Positions 1-8,791 of a stretch of DNA of 64,000 nt are shown piece by piece. The stretch's first letter is position 1. Each line of letters begins with the position of its first letter. This DNA is from UBA6623 sp965248235 (GTDB lineage Bacteria; Acidobacteriota; Terriglobia; Bryobacterales; UBA6623). Below the pieces are notes generated by a model that ran no database searches, was not told where the DNA came from, and worked only from the letters and a program-made list of their open reading frames with translations. The stretch lies in contig CBDFIU010000003.1 of NCBI GenBank assembly GCA_965248235.1, positions 496,001-560,000 on the forward strand, written 5' to 3'. The translations under genes and the position numbers were made by a program.

Positions 1-846
1 CGACACCAGCCCCATCACCTCCCCGCGCCGGAAGGCCTCGATCAGTGCCGCCCGTGATTCGTCGTTGCCGTCCTTGTAGGAGACTTGCCGGAAGTCGTGG
101 CCCGCTTCCTGGAAAGCGCGGCACAGCTCCTCGCCGTGATCCACCGTGGCCGAGAACACGATCGTCTTCACGGGCTTGCCGAAGTGCTTGCCGGTCTTCG
201 CCTCCCACTCAGCGACGATATCCCCGACGATCCTGACGCCGCGCCGCTCGACTTCCGACGCCAGCCACTCGCCGCCGTTGGTCTTCGCACCCTTCATATC
301 GATTTCCTGCGCCGCGTAGACCTTCAATGGCGCCAGCCACTTATCGGCAATCAACTTGTCGGTGGTGGTGACGTTCACCACTCGGGAGTACGTTGCTCCC
401 AGCCCCCGGCTGAAAGGAGTGGCGGTAAGTCCGATCACGGGCTTCCCGATGGCCTTGATGAACTTCAGGGTGGCCTTGCGCTGGGTGTGGGCTTCATCGA
501 CGATGACCAGATCGAGATCGGGCCAAAAGCCCCGCGCCTCGATCGTCTGGGCCGAGCAGACCTGAACCGGCAGAGAGCGCCCGAATGTGTTTTGACCCTG
601 CGCCACGCCGTGGGGAATCCCGAATTCGGTGAACACCTTCGAAGTCTGGTTGACCAGCGCCACGCGGTCGCAGACGAAGGCTGCCTTCGATCCCTTGGCC
701 GCCGCCTCGGCGATCAGATAAGCGCCCACAAGCGTCTTTCCCGATCCGGTTGGGGCACAGAGGATCTGCCGCGGATGGCCGTCGCGTATGCCTTCGCGCA
801 ATAACTCGATCGACGCGGACTGATAGTCCCTGAGCGGCGGAATCAT
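1..846 (-). CDS. SF2 DEAD/DEAH-type helicase, partial (C-terminus off the left edge)
   Basis: The minus strand encodes an ATP-dependent superfamily 2 helicase of the type III restriction-subunit/phage kind, probably unwinding DNA in phage replication or recombination. Visible motifs from the N-terminus are a Q-like start (LRDYQ), Walker A (APTGSGKT, about residues 29-36), motif II (VDEAH, about 116-120) and motif III (LTATPF, about 142-147). The start of the second RecA-like domain (KTIVFSATVDHGEEL) follows. The reading frame is open to base 1, so 282 codons are seen and the rest lies outside. The ATG at 846-844 overlaps the TGA of the upstream ParB-like gene (ATGA), so the two are translationally coupled as the last genes of a leftward operon. 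The helicase assignment is firm; the exact role is inferred from the phage-like neighbours. Confidence 0.88.
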   Translation of the reverse strand, partial: MIPPLRDYQSASIELLREGIRDGHPRQILCAPTGSGKTLVGAYLIAEAAAKGSKAAFVCDRVALVNQTSKVFTEFGIPHGVAQGQNTFGRSLPVQVCSAQTIEARGFWPDLDLVIVDEAHTQRKATLKFIKAIGKPVIGLTATPFSRGLGATYSRVVNVTTTDKLIADKWLAPLKVYAAQEIDMKGAKTNGGEWLASEVERRGVRIVGDIVAEWEAKTGKHFGKPVKTIVFSATVDHGEELCRAFQEAGHDFRQVSYKDGNDESRAALIEAFRRGEVMGLVS

Positions 847-1808
847 GGCCGGATGTTCTCCCCCAAGGCCCGCAGGCGCTTCCGCAGAAACCTGTTTTCG
901 GCATTCGATTCCTGGAACTTGGTCTGCCACTGACCCACCGATCCTTTGAGGGTTCGGATGTGAGCGCGGTAGTTGTTGAACTTCTCCTCGCGCACGGCGG
1001 CGACGGGCGCGGATTCGGCCTGGATGAAGGCGATCCGCTCCTCGAGCTCGTCGTTCTTCGTGCGGAGCTCGTTGAGTTCGAGCTTGGCCTCGGTCAGCTC
1101 GGCCTCTAGAAGCTCGTTTTCCTTGCGGAGCTTGGCGGCCGCCGCGGGCGTGGGCTTGGCGGGCTTGGGCTCGGAGTCCTCGCCCCTGGCCTTGCGCGCG
1201 GCGTCCTTGGCGGACATCTCGCCGGACTTGACCCTCTCGGCTAAGCCAGCCTTGGCGATCTCGGCCCCGGCTTGCGCCGATATCTCCCCGGAGCGGACAT
1301 GCCCGCCCAAACCGGCGCGCTCGGCTTCCTTGGCATGTCTTATGGTTCGAGTTGACACACCAGCCTCGGTGGCCATCTCGGATTCCGTCGTTCCGCTTAA
1401 ATAGGAAGTAGCTTCCGGTTTAACGCCGCCACCGTTACGCGGCGTCTTGTCGGCGTCCTCAAAGAGGTTCGGATGATTGAGGCTTGCTGTCCGCCTATCG
1501 TGGCCGCGCTGCATCCATTCGCGGCAGGCGACGATGGCGGCGGTTCGCTGCGAAGCGGTCAAATGCCGCCGGTGAGCGTTCGCGCGAATCACGAAACCAG
1601 CAGGGTCCTCGTCCTCGGGCAGGGGAACAAACTTGCATGTCTTCTCCGCCTTACCGGCGACACGATAGCGGTGCCAGCCGTCCAGAATCATTTCGTCGTA
1701 GATTGTGATCGGCTCATTGACGCCGTGCGCCCGTACGTCCTCGACCAGCGCCGCGAATTGTTCGGGCGGCATGTCGCCCCAGACGACGGATAACGGATGG
1801 CGTTTCAT
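843..1808 (-). CDS. ParB N-terminal-domain protein with HTH and coiled coil (phage/plasmid type)
   Basis: This 321-residue protein has a ParB/Spo0J-type N-terminal domain. It begins MKRHPLSVVWGDMPPEQF, followed by a segment on alternatives (HGVNEPITIYDEMILDGWHR) in which DGWHR matches the family's GxxR-type box. A helix-turn-helix follows at about residues 150-175 (MATEAGVSTRTIRHAKEAE), then a Lys/Pro/Ala linker and a long charged coiled coil near residues 220-280. The start at 1808 is chosen because a purine-rich Shine-Dalgarno (GGGGAAAGAG) precedes it; the longer upstream extension is low-quality sequence. In phages such proteins usually act in regulation, partition or DNA modification. It is the fourth gene of the leftward operon and overlaps the helicase start by 4 bp. 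Confidence 0.8.
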   Translation of the reverse strand: MKRHPLSVVWGDMPPEQFAALVEDVRAHGVNEPITIYDEMILDGWHRYRVAGKAEKTCKFVPLPEDEDPAGFVIRANAHRRHLTASQRTAAIVACREWMQRGHDRRTASLNHPNLFEDADKTPRNGGGVKPEATSYLSGTTESEMATEAGVSTRTIRHAKEAERAGLGGHVRSGEISAQAGAEIAKAGLAERVKSGEMSAKDAARKARGEDSEPKPAKPTPAAAAKLRKENELLEAELTEAKLELNELRTKNDELEERIAFIQAESAPVAAVREEKFNNYRAHIRTLKGSVGQWQTKFQESNAENRFLRKRLRALGENIRP

Positions 1809-1824
1809 CGCTCTTTCCCCTTTA

Positions 1825-2325
1825 CTAAGAGACCCAGCCGGGCCCGTTCCGGCCGGACTCGTCCAGGTCGTTGCCGGTCCGCTCGGCCAGCGCACGGCAT
1901 AAGCAGCCGACGGCCAACGCCAAGCGAATGTCGCCGCCACTGTGACAGTCGATGCCGGCGACCAGCTTCCAGGCGGTCTCGACGTTGCCGTTGAGCCTGA
2001 CGCCGGGAGAGGCTTCGATGATCTCGGCGACCGTGGGAAAGGCAGGCTTCGGGAGTTGTTTGTGCATGGGCGGTGTCTCCTTCTTGGATTTCAGGCGGCA
2101 CGCCTCCGCCGGCTCCCCCTTGTAACGACGCAGGATTTGACGGACAACGACCCGAACATGGCTCCAGGCGCACATCAGGTAAAAATCCTTGTCCTCACCT
2201 TCGATCCGTTCATGCCTGGAAATCACAGCACCCACCAGCGACGCCGCTTGAACCGTCCGTCCTTCCGACAAGCCTCTCTCAACGAGTTCAGCAACCTCCG
2301 CCCCTAATTCTTTCCCTGAAAGCAT
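1825..2325 (-). CDS. Hypothetical phage-operon protein
   Basis: This 166-residue soluble protein has no signal peptide or membrane segment and I do not recognise it. The N-terminal half is helical and charged (ELGAEVAELVERGLSEGRT), the middle contains a Trp/Arg-rich stretch, and the C-terminal part is less ordered. Its start lies directly next to the stop of the upstream gene at 2326, and 16 bp separate its stop from the start of the ParB-like gene. It is therefore almost certainly co-transcribed with the phage-type genes around it. Its reality rests on this tight packing and on length; function is unknown. Confidence 0.6.
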   Translation of the reverse strand: MLSGKELGAEVAELVERGLSEGRTVQAASLVGAVISRHERIEGEDKDFYLMCAWSHVRVVVRQILRRYKGEPAEACRLKSKKETPPMHKQLPKPAFPTVAEIIEASPGVRLNGNVETAWKLVAGIDCHSGGDIRLALAVGCLCRALAERTGNDLDESGRNGPGWVS

Positions 2326-3012
2326 TCACCCCTCCAGTTCAGCGATAAGCTGGCGAAGCCAGCTATCAATGGTTTCGATATCCCGCCGTATGACCTGCCA
2401 CTCATTAGGCATCGCGCCCCGAGCCACAACGCCCGCATCAACACGCCCGCAAAATTCGGCTAGTTGACGCACTCGCCCCTGTCCGTCAGTGGAAAGGGCA
2501 AACTCTTCAGGGTCACGGCCGCCAAGGTCAATTAGTTCTACGGTGCGCGGTTTCTTCCCTTGTTCGGCGAGCGCCGTTACGGTCGGAGGAGTATCGGATT
2601 CCACGGCGGATTCGAAATCCTCCCCGGGGACGCTGGTAACGCGGACGGCGGTCTTGGCCTGACGTTCGGATAGGCCAGCCTCTTTCGCGGCCAAACCTCG
2701 GGTCGGTACCGGCCCTAGGTCCGTCCGCGCCCCACTCTTAGGTTCGTGTTGCTTCAGCAGTTCCCCGCAGCGCCGGATCGCCCTCGCCTGGATGCGGACG
2801 GCCATCTTGTGGAGCGTGTCGTCGTTAGCCTGTTTCGCATAGGAGGCCAAAGCGGCAGCCTGGTCGGCCCAGTCCTGGCACTCGTCGAGCCGGGAACACT
2901 CCGTGAGCGCCCGCTTGGCGTTGACGTAGGCTCCGGGGAGCCGCACATCGGTATTGGATGACAGCGGGGTCATGCCGACACCATTTGACGGGGTTGTTGT
3001 CACACCCGTCAC
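2326..3012 (-). CDS. Phage-type hypothetical protein with a recognition-helix-like segment
   Basis: This 228-residue protein belongs to a kind often seen next to ParB-like genes in phage and integrated elements. The N-terminal part carries repeated alanine-rich helices (YVNAKRALTECSRLDECQDW, ALASYAKQANDD). The middle holds a possible helix-turn-helix (AAKEAGLSERQAKTAVRV) and is followed by PPTVTALAEQGKK, a segment shared with ParB-related phage proteins. The C-terminus (IDSWLRQLIAELEG) is helical. The start overlaps the stop of the 86-residue gene upstream by 4 bp (ATGA). The family resemblance is recalled from sequence style and not tested; DNA binding or partition is plausible but inferred. 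Confidence 0.62.
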   Translation of the reverse strand: MTGVTTTPSNGVGMTPLSSNTDVRLPGAYVNAKRALTECSRLDECQDWADQAAALASYAKQANDDTLHKMAVRIQARAIRRCGELLKQHEPKSGARTDLGPVPTRGLAAKEAGLSERQAKTAVRVTSVPGEDFESAVESDTPPTVTALAEQGKKPRTVELIDLGGRDPEEFALSTDGQGRVRQLAEFCGRVDAGVVARGAMPNEWQVIRRDIETIDSWLRQLIAELEG

Positions 3013-3269
3013 GCCGCCCCCTGCTTGAGCGCCTTCTCCTGGGCTTCCTGCGCCGCCTTCTCTGCTGCCTCTGGCTGCTGATAGTCCTTGATGTCAATGC
3101 CTAACTGCTCACACCAGCTGTAAACCGAGGCGTCGGTGATACCCATATCGAAGCCGGCCAGGACTACCTGACTCTTCCGGCCCCGGTACTTCTCCAGTGC
3201 CTCCCGCACAACATCCTCAACGGGCTTTCCCCGCTGAACTTCCAGGAGAGTCTGTCTGTCTGTCTTCAT
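3009..3269 (-). CDS. Small DNA-binding-like protein, first gene of the leftward phage operon
   Basis: This 86-residue protein contains a probable helix-turn-helix around residues 38-62 (GFDMGITDASVYSWCEQLGI), preceded by a charged helix with a KYRGRK patch and followed by an alanine/glutamate-rich tail. The arrangement resembles homeodomain-like phage regulators. It is the promoter-proximal gene of the leftward operon and overlaps the next gene by 4 bp. The ribosome site is weak (AAAGAG close to the ATG). A hexamer GATAAT on the minus strand at 3295-3290 is a fair -10 candidate and would leave a leader of only about 14 nt. The DNA-binding role is inferred from the HTH-like segment. Confidence 0.65.
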   Translation of the reverse strand: MKTDRQTLLEVQRGKPVEDVVREALEKYRGRKSQVVLAGFDMGITDASVYSWCEQLGIDIKDYQQPEAAEKAAQEAQEKALKQGAA

Positions 3270-3289
3270 CTCTTTACCCCAATGGAAGA

Positions 3290-3357
3290 ATTATCCATGA
3301 ACAGAACTCTACCATCGGATGTAGCGCTTGTCAACGAAGTTTTCTACCATTTGGTAG
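3290..3357. promoter_or_regulatory. Divergent control region with palindromic operator candidates
   Basis: Between the leftward operon and the XRE gene lies a palindrome with arms CTACCA (3344-3349) and TGGTAG (3352-3357) separated by two bases. The same half-site CTACCAT recurs at 3309-3315, 35 bp upstream in the same orientation, and is followed by an imperfect partner (ATGTAG, 3319-3324). A minus-strand GATAAT at 3295-3290 could be the -10 box of the leftward operon. The layout matches a lysogeny switch in which the XRE protein represses both directions. The palindrome is seen; regulator binding is inferred. Confidence 0.5.
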
Positions 3358-3368
3358 AGGAGAGGGCC

Positions 3369-4484
3369 ATGAGCGTGGGGAAGCGCCTAAAGCGGGCTAG
3401 GCTGGAGGCGAGGCTTACCCTAGAGAAGTCCGCGGAGTTGGTGAACACCAACTTCAACACTATCTGGAGGTATGAGGCTGGTCAGCGCCGACCTTCTGGG
3501 CCGACGCTCTACGCATTAGCCACACTTTACGGCAAGCCCGTGGAGTGGTTCTTTGGCGGGGAAGAGCAGGGGTCGGAGCCTCTGCCGGAAGAGCATTTAA
3601 CCCAACAACTAGCAGCCTTCACGTGGTATGCGGAGTCGAACCGAACTCTATCTGCCACCGCTTTAGTCGCCAAGTTGACGCTGAAGTACGATGACCCCGC
3701 CAGCGAGAGCACCGTGCAACGGTGGATCCGGGGGTGGACGGAGCAGTCCATAGAAGACGACTCCCCCTTCGACTGGAGTCAGATAGGTAAACAAGGCGAC
3801 CTGCCCTGGGAATCTGGGGGGTACCTGATGAGAATGCTGGCTTTCGTACTAGAGGGCAAGCACGACTGGTTTTTGACCAATGCCAGCACCGTGCGACCGC
3901 AACGCATCACGCTTCGCCAGGCCAAGTGGTGTTGGCGAGTGCATATGGCGGCGCCGGAACTGTGCTTGTTCGACGTTTTTTGGGTGGCCCATAACTGTTC
4001 GCTGAGGGAATTGGTGGGCGACCTAGAGGGACATCCGTTCAACATGGAGGACATCCAGGCTTTTTTGGCTTATCGGCCCTGGGCAGGCGAAGACAAGTAC
4101 GACGCCTATCATCAGGCCACGACCAATGGAACGATTCCCTCTCTACCTGATAGCGGAAAGGCAGTTCTCGATGTCAACATCGCCGTCCGGCTTTTTGAAA
4201 CTTCGACCCCCCAGGTCGAATCGATCATTCCCATTGGTGGGTTGCTGTTTTCGGAAACCCTGGCGCTGCTAATGGTCAAAGGAGATGACAGAGATAGAGC
4301 AGAGCGACTTGTGGAAGGGCTGCCTCCCGGGTACTTCCGAGACCCGGAAGAGTTTGGAGTACTCTCCGGCAACAACCCAGCTATTCAAGAAAACTTTGTG
4401 GTGGATTCGTCGCAAGATGGATACGTCTTTGATCTTACCCAACTCTCCAAATACGAGCGCAAGAAGACAGCTGACTCTTCCTGA
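3369..4484 (+). CDS. XRE-family transcriptional regulator (phage repressor-like)
   Basis: The first 60 residues form a classic XRE helix-turn-helix: GKRLKRARLEARLTLEKSA, then NFNTIWRYEAGQRRPSGPT and ALATLYGKPVEWFFG. The remaining 300 or so residues are not recognised. They contain a second possible DNA-binding helix pair (LVAKLTLKYDDPASESTVQR) and a region rich in Trp and aromatic residues. The ATG at 3369 is preferred over one 29 codons upstream because GGAGAGG lies just before it, and because the longer form would be translated through the operator palindrome. The gene diverges from the helicase operon, the usual place of a prophage repressor. The C-terminal part is too long for a simple CI repressor and may sense a signal. 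Confidence 0.8.
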   Translation: MSVGKRLKRARLEARLTLEKSAELVNTNFNTIWRYEAGQRRPSGPTLYALATLYGKPVEWFFGGEEQGSEPLPEEHLTQQLAAFTWYAESNRTLSATALVAKLTLKYDDPASESTVQRWIRGWTEQSIEDDSPFDWSQIGKQGDLPWESGGYLMRMLAFVLEGKHDWFLTNASTVRPQRITLRQAKWCWRVHMAAPELCLFDVFWVAHNCSLRELVGDLEGHPFNMEDIQAFLAYRPWAGEDKYDAYHQATTNGTIPSLPDSGKAVLDVNIAVRLFETSTPQVESIIPIGGLLFSETLALLMVKGDDRDRAERLVEGLPPGYFRDPEEFGVLSGNNPAIQENFVVDSSQDGYVFDLTQLSKYERKKTADSS

Positions 4485-4761
4485 CGGCTGTTCAATAGCG
4501 CGCGGGCCACTGGTGGGCCGACAGCGACAACGGTGAGTACAAGCCCCGGCTGATGCGTTTGAGGACGATCAGACGCTCGGCCAGGTGGTCTGGTGGGCAC
4601 ACACGGAAGTTCTGTAACAGGAGTTAGACATGTGGCTCTCTTTGAACACAATCTTCGCATTACTCCTTGCCGTATGGGTTTTCATTGACGCAAGGGCGAG
4701 AATGAATCACGTTGGCTGGGCAGTGCTAACTTTGCTTTTCGGACCCATAATATTGGTGGCG

Positions 4762-5797
4762 GATGGGTATTTACTTGACTCAGGTGACCACAAGATGTAG
4801 GATCGGGGAAATGGAAGATTATCCTCGGAATCTGGCCGAGTTCGAGGCGCGTTTCGCCACCGAGCAGGCCTGTCGAGAGTATCTGTGTCAACTCCGCTGG
4901 CCGGAGGGTTTTCGTTGTCCGCGATGCGGGCACGACAAAGCGTGGGCGGTGCGGACAGCGCTGCTGGAGTGCGCCGGCTGCGGGCATCAAGCTTCTCCAA
5001 CGGCGGGCACAATATTTCAAGACACCCGCCAACCCCTCCAGAGTTGGTTTCGAGCGATGTGGTGGCTCACGAGCCAGAAGAACGGGGCGAGCGCGCTGGG
5101 CTTGCAGCGGGTGTTGGGCCTGGGCAGCTACAAAACGGCCTGGACTTGGTTGCATAAGCTCCGGCGCGCCATGGTGCGGCCCGGACGCGATCGGCTCAGC
5201 GGGCGCGTGGAGGTTGACGAGACTTACTTAGGAGGCTTGGAGGAGGGCGTGCGCGGTCGCCAAACCGACGCTAAGGCGCTGATTGTAGTAGCGGCCGAGG
5301 AAGATGGTGCCGGCATCGGGCGGGTTCGGATACGCACCATTCCCAACGCCTCCGGGGACAGCTTGATGGCCTTCGTCGGCGAGTCGATCGAACCCGGCAG
5401 CGTGGTCCATACCGACGGTTGGCTGGGATACGAACCGCTCGAAGGCGACGGCTATCGCCACGAGGTGAGCTACCTGGAGGGGCAACCGGCGCGCGCCTCG
5501 AAACTGCTCCCCCGGGTGCACCGCGTGGTGTCGTTAGTGAAGCGCTGGATACTGGGCACGCATCAAGGAGCGGTCAGTCACGAGCATCTCGACTCCTACC
5601 TCGACGAATTCGCCTTCCGCTTCAACCGCCGCAAGTCCAGAAGTCGAGGCAAGCTCTTTTACCGCCTGGTTCAACAGGCCGTCGCCGTGCCACCGGCACC
5701 CTACAAATCGCTGGTCGGAGGCACCGCGACACGCGCTACGGACGACCACAACATGTAGGGGCTATTTCCCAATACCTGAGTCAAGTAAATATCCATC
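4762..5797 (+). mobile_element. IS1595-family (ISXO2-like) insertion sequence, copy 1
   Basis: The element is 1036 bp, bounded by 24-bp inverted repeats that begin GATGGGTATTTACTTGACTC on the left. The right end differs by one base. It encodes one transposase. It is nearly identical to copies at 7474-8508 and 15494-16529 and to a truncated copy at 52740-53099, so the family is recently active. Unlike copies 2 and 3 it has no 8-bp flanking duplication (TGGTGGCG on the left, CTCTGGTT on the right), which points to a later deletion or recombination at one end. Confidence 0.93.
4811..5758 (+). CDS. IS1595-family transposase (copy 1, intact)
   Basis: This 315-residue transposase has an N-terminal zinc ribbon (FRCPRCGHDKAW and LLECAGCGHQASPTAGTIF), then a helical linker (WFRAMWWLTSQKNGASALGL), then the ISXO2-type catalytic domain. 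Catalytic candidates are Asp in VEVDETYLGG, Asp in VVHTDGWLGY and Asn/Glu in LDEFAFRFNRR. The start at 4811 (MEDYPRNLAEF) is chosen over an ATG inside the terminal repeat, because the repeat and a GGGGA ribosome site lie before it. Copy 3 encodes an apparently identical protein, so both could drive movement of the family. Confidence 0.92.
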   Translation: MEDYPRNLAEFEARFATEQACREYLCQLRWPEGFRCPRCGHDKAWAVRTALLECAGCGHQASPTAGTIFQDTRQPLQSWFRAMWWLTSQKNGASALGLQRVLGLGSYKTAWTWLHKLRRAMVRPGRDRLSGRVEVDETYLGGLEEGVRGRQTDAKALIVVAAEEDGAGIGRVRIRTIPNASGDSLMAFVGESIEPGSVVHTDGWLGYEPLEGDGYRHEVSYLEGQPARASKLLPRVHRVVSLVKRWILGTHQGAVSHEHLDSYLDEFAFRFNRRKSRSRGKLFYRLVQQAVAVPPAPYKSLVGGTATRATDDHNM

Positions 5798-7473
5798 CTC
5801 TGGTTTTTTGTTCTCGTTGGCACCCTTGCTCTCGGTTTGTAGTTAAGCAATCCAGTTTTGTGGAAGTGGGACCAACGGGACCTTTGGCTGACTCCGAAAG
5901 TTATAGTGACGGGACGGGATTGAGTATTAGCCAGGATTTCCATTTTGGCCCTGGTACCGCGACAGTATACACCCGCGTCGCCCCGAATACCACGTCTTTT
6001 CGCGCTGAACCCTGCACATCACCTCCGCCGATAGGCGCCAGGGCTCGTCCGTCCGCTCACAGACGTTGGTTGAGCGGACTGAACGGCGCTCCGGCCGACA
6101 CTGCTCCTGCGAAACCTTTTTGGAGCCAAAAAACTGTTGATCCTCGCCCGGGCAACGCTACCCACCGGGCACAGGCAGCGCCCAGATCCTCCGCAGCATG
6201 TCGCCAAACAGCCGCCGGTTCAGATGTCCCTCCGCCAATAAGAGCCAGTAATACCGGGCGTGCTTGACCAGCCGTCCGCCGGTCTTCATCAGCCGGTGCT
6301 GCAGACTCGTCAGCGACCAGCTCTTGATCCTGCGCGGCAGTCCGAGTCGCCGCCACAGGTTGCCCAAGTTGTAGGAGAGCACGCTGAACTGAAGCCGCAC
6401 TTCGTTTGCTCGGAAGCGATGGCACGACAGCCGCGTCCAGTGAGTCGCCTGCTTGCCTTCCTTGATCCACTGCTCGGCGGTGCCGCGCTTGTTGTAGAAC
6501 CGCACCAGCGAACGACTCGGCAGGGTCATGTTGGTCACCAAGAAGCCGGGTCGCGCAAACAGCTCACCCGGGTGATGCTCCACTTTGGCGACGATCCGTC
6601 GGGGTTTGGACCAGCTCTCCGCCTGATAGCGGAAACTCTTGTAGCGCACCAGCGGTTTCGCGCTGGGCCTGCCCGGTGGCCGGAACAAGATGTCGGCGAT
6701 CTCCCACTCCAGCTTCTTGTTGGCCGGGATGCGAATGACGTAGTCCACTCCGCGATCCTCCAACGCCTCGTAGATCTCCGGCTTGGCGAAGGCGGCGTCG
6801 GCGCGGAACGTCACTCGCTTGCCTTCTCCGTGTTGGCGCTCGATCTCGGGCAGTAGCAGTTCGTCCCAGTCCTCGGCGCTGGACACGTTGCCCGCTCGCA
6901 GCTTCGCCGCCAGACAGTCGCCGTGCTGGTTGAACAGCAGCAGCGGGTGATAGCAGACGGACTCAAAGTGGCCGTTGTAGGCACTGCCCTCTTGTTGGCC
7001 GTGGACCGGGCTTTCGGTGGAGTCCATGTCCAGAACGACCCGCGCGGAGTCGTCGAACGCCTCCGCTCGCCCGACCAGCTCTCGGTTCAGCGCCATCAGC
7101 CCCAGCAGGTTCTCTTCGCTCGCCAGCATCTCCGTCTCGAAGCCGTGCAGCGTCGAGGTCAAGGCCGCACCACGATGCCAGATCTTCTGCGAACCGATCA
7201 GCCGAAACGTCGGATCGATCGAAACCCGCTCGGCGTCGTTGACGTCCTCGTAGCCTGCCAAGCGGCTGTAGATCGACTGCCGCAGCAGATCACCGAGCGT
7301 GAACTGCTTGTTTGTGCCTTGCCGGGAGTCGGTGAGATGCTCGTCAATCAGTCCTCCGAGACCGAGCCGTTCGTCCAGTTCGCGAACCAAAATCAGGCCA
7401 CCGTCAGAAGTGACGTGCGATCCCTGGAAATCGACTTTGAGAAGTCCATTGAAAGTTAGCTGGAATGGCTTGG

Positions 7474-8508
7474 GATGGGTATTTACTTGACTCAGGTATT
7501 GGGAAATAGCCCCTACATGTTGTGGTCGTCCGTAGCGCGTGTCGCGGTGCCTCCGACCAGCGATTTGTAGGGTGCCGGTGGCACGGCGACGGCCTGTTGA
7601 ACCAGGCGGTAAAAGAGCTTGCCTCGACTTCTGGACTTGCGGCGGTTGAAGCGGAAGGCGAATTCGTCGAGGTAGGAGTCGAGATGCTCGTGACTGACCG
7701 CTCCTTGATGCGTGCCCAGTATCCAGCGCTTCACTAACGACACCACGCGGTGCACCCGGGGGAGCAGTTTCGAGGCGCGCGCCGGTTGCCCCTCCAGGTA
7801 GCTCACCTCGTGGCGATAGCCGTCGCCTTCGAGCGGTTCGTATCCCAGCCAACCGTCGGTATGGACCACGCTGCCGGGTTCGATCGACTCGCCGACGAAG
7901 GCCATCAAGCTGTCCCCGGAGGCGTTGGGAATGGTGCGTATCCGAACCCGCCCGATGCCGGCACCATCTTCCTCGGCCGCTACTACAATCAGCGCCTTAG
8001 CGTCGGTTTGGCGACCGCGCACGCCCTCCTCCAAGCCTCCTAAGTAAGTCTCGTCAACCTCCACGCGCCCGCTGAGCCGATCGCGTCCGGGCCGCACCAT
8101 GGCGCGCCGGAGCTTATGCAACCAAGTCCAGGCCGTTTTGTAGCTGCCCAGGCCCAACACCCGCTGCAAGCCCAGCGCGCTCGCCCCGTTCTTCTGGCTC
8201 GTGAGCCACCACATGGCTCGAAACCAACTCTGGAGGGGTTGGCGGGTGTCTTGAAATATTGTGCCCGCCGTTGGAGAAGCTTGATGCCCGCAGCCGGCGC
8301 ACTCCAGCAGCGCTGTCCGCACCGCCCACGCTTTGTCGTGCCCGCATCGCGGACAACGAAAACCCTCCGGCCAGCGGAGTTGACACAGATACTCTCGACA
8401 GGCCTGCTCGGTGGCGAAACGCGCCCGAACTCGGCCAGATTCCGAGGATAATCTTCCATTTCCCCGATCCTACATCTTGTGGTCACCTGAGTCAAGTAAA
8501 TACCCATC
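7474..8508 (-). mobile_element. IS1595-family insertion sequence, copy 2 (nested in IS1380-like element)
   Basis: The element is 1035 bp with both 24-bp terminal inverted repeats present. It is flanked by a perfect 8-bp direct duplication, TGGCTTGG, at 7466-7473 and 8509-8516. It is inverted relative to copies 1 and 3 and one base shorter because of a deletion in the transposase gene. The duplication proves insertion into the pre-existing IS1380-like transposase gene. Confidence 0.95.
7513..8459 (-). pseudogene. IS1595-family transposase (copy 2, frameshifted)
   Basis: This copy is the same gene as 4811-5758 but lacks one base near 8425. After MEDYPRNLAEF the frame changes and the zinc-ribbon start is lost. 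The catalytic domain remains open from a GTG at 8322 (MRTALLECAGCGH onward), so a truncated protein without the first zinc-binding CxxC is possible. It is probably not autonomous, though copies 1 or 3 could mobilise it in trans since its ends are intact. Confidence 0.88.
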
Positions 8509-8791
8509 TGGCTTGGTTTGTTTTTCACCCATTGGGTGTTGGCCTCCATGGCGTCCTCATCGGGCTCTAGCCCCTATGAATAAAGACGCTCAAGGCCGCT
8601 GGAAGGTTGGGCTGTCAAACATCAAATTGAAAATGCGGGATTAGCCCTTGACGGAGGAGTGAGGGAGGATCGGAAAAGTGATGTGGACATCAAGCCACTA
8701 AGTGTTGCCTCCACCACTGCTGTAGACGCCAAGTTCCCGCGGGCCGTTCCTTGTAATCGAGAAACCGGAGCCCGCAGCCCCCCGGCCTGTG

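Larger units (their letters stand above)
4630..5842 (+). pseudogene. Small membrane protein gene split by an IS1595-family insertion, probably with a deletion
   Basis: The ATG at 4630 opens a small integral membrane protein (MWLSLNTIFALLLAVWVFID, then WAVLTLLFGPIILVA) that is cut at 4761 by the left end of the IS. Directly after the right end of the IS (5798-5842) the same phase reads 14 hydrophobic residues (LWFFVLVGTLALGL) and a stop. The two parts look like the first and last transmembrane segments of a protein of about 80-100 residues. No 8-bp duplication flanks the IS, so the middle of the gene was probably lost when or after the IS inserted. The N-terminal motif FGPII resembles small two-helix proteins of unknown function. 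Confidence 0.5.
6158..8532 (-). pseudogene. IS1380-family transposase, interrupted at codons 6-8 by IS1595 copy 2
   Basis: About 440 residues of a DDE transposase are readable from 7473 down to 6158. They include SHVTSDGGLILVRELDERL, VVLDMDSTESPVHG, ADAAFAKPEIYEAL and FYNKRGTAEQWIKEGK, all typical of the IS1380 group. The true beginning lies across the nested insertion: ATG at 8532-8530 reads MGEKQT and, after removing the IS and one TSD copy (CCAAGCCA on this strand), continues KPFQLTFNGLL in frame. A GGAGG ribosome site precedes that ATG. A longer open frame that runs into the nested element is an artefact of the insertion. Without precise excision this copy cannot make its own transposase. 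Confidence 0.85.
5924..8647 (-). mobile_element. IS1380-like insertion sequence carrying a nested IS1595 copy
   Basis: An IS1380-family transposase gene occupies the left part. Outside it, 5924-5947 and the reverse complement of 8623-8647 are imperfect inverted repeats (about 15 of 23 positions agree, ending ATTTTG and AATTTG). They are bordered by TTGA at 5920-5923 and 8648-8651, fitting the 4-bp duplication known for the family. Subtracting the nested IS1595 and its 8-bp duplication leaves about 1.68 kb, a normal size for IS1380 elements. The termini are my best reading and less certain than the transposase. Confidence 0.6.

Noticed and set aside
6158..7852. A single open frame of 564 codons joining an IS1595 segment to the IS1380 transposase
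   Set aside because: It is created by the nested insertion; the target duplication and the restored MGEKQT start show the original gene.
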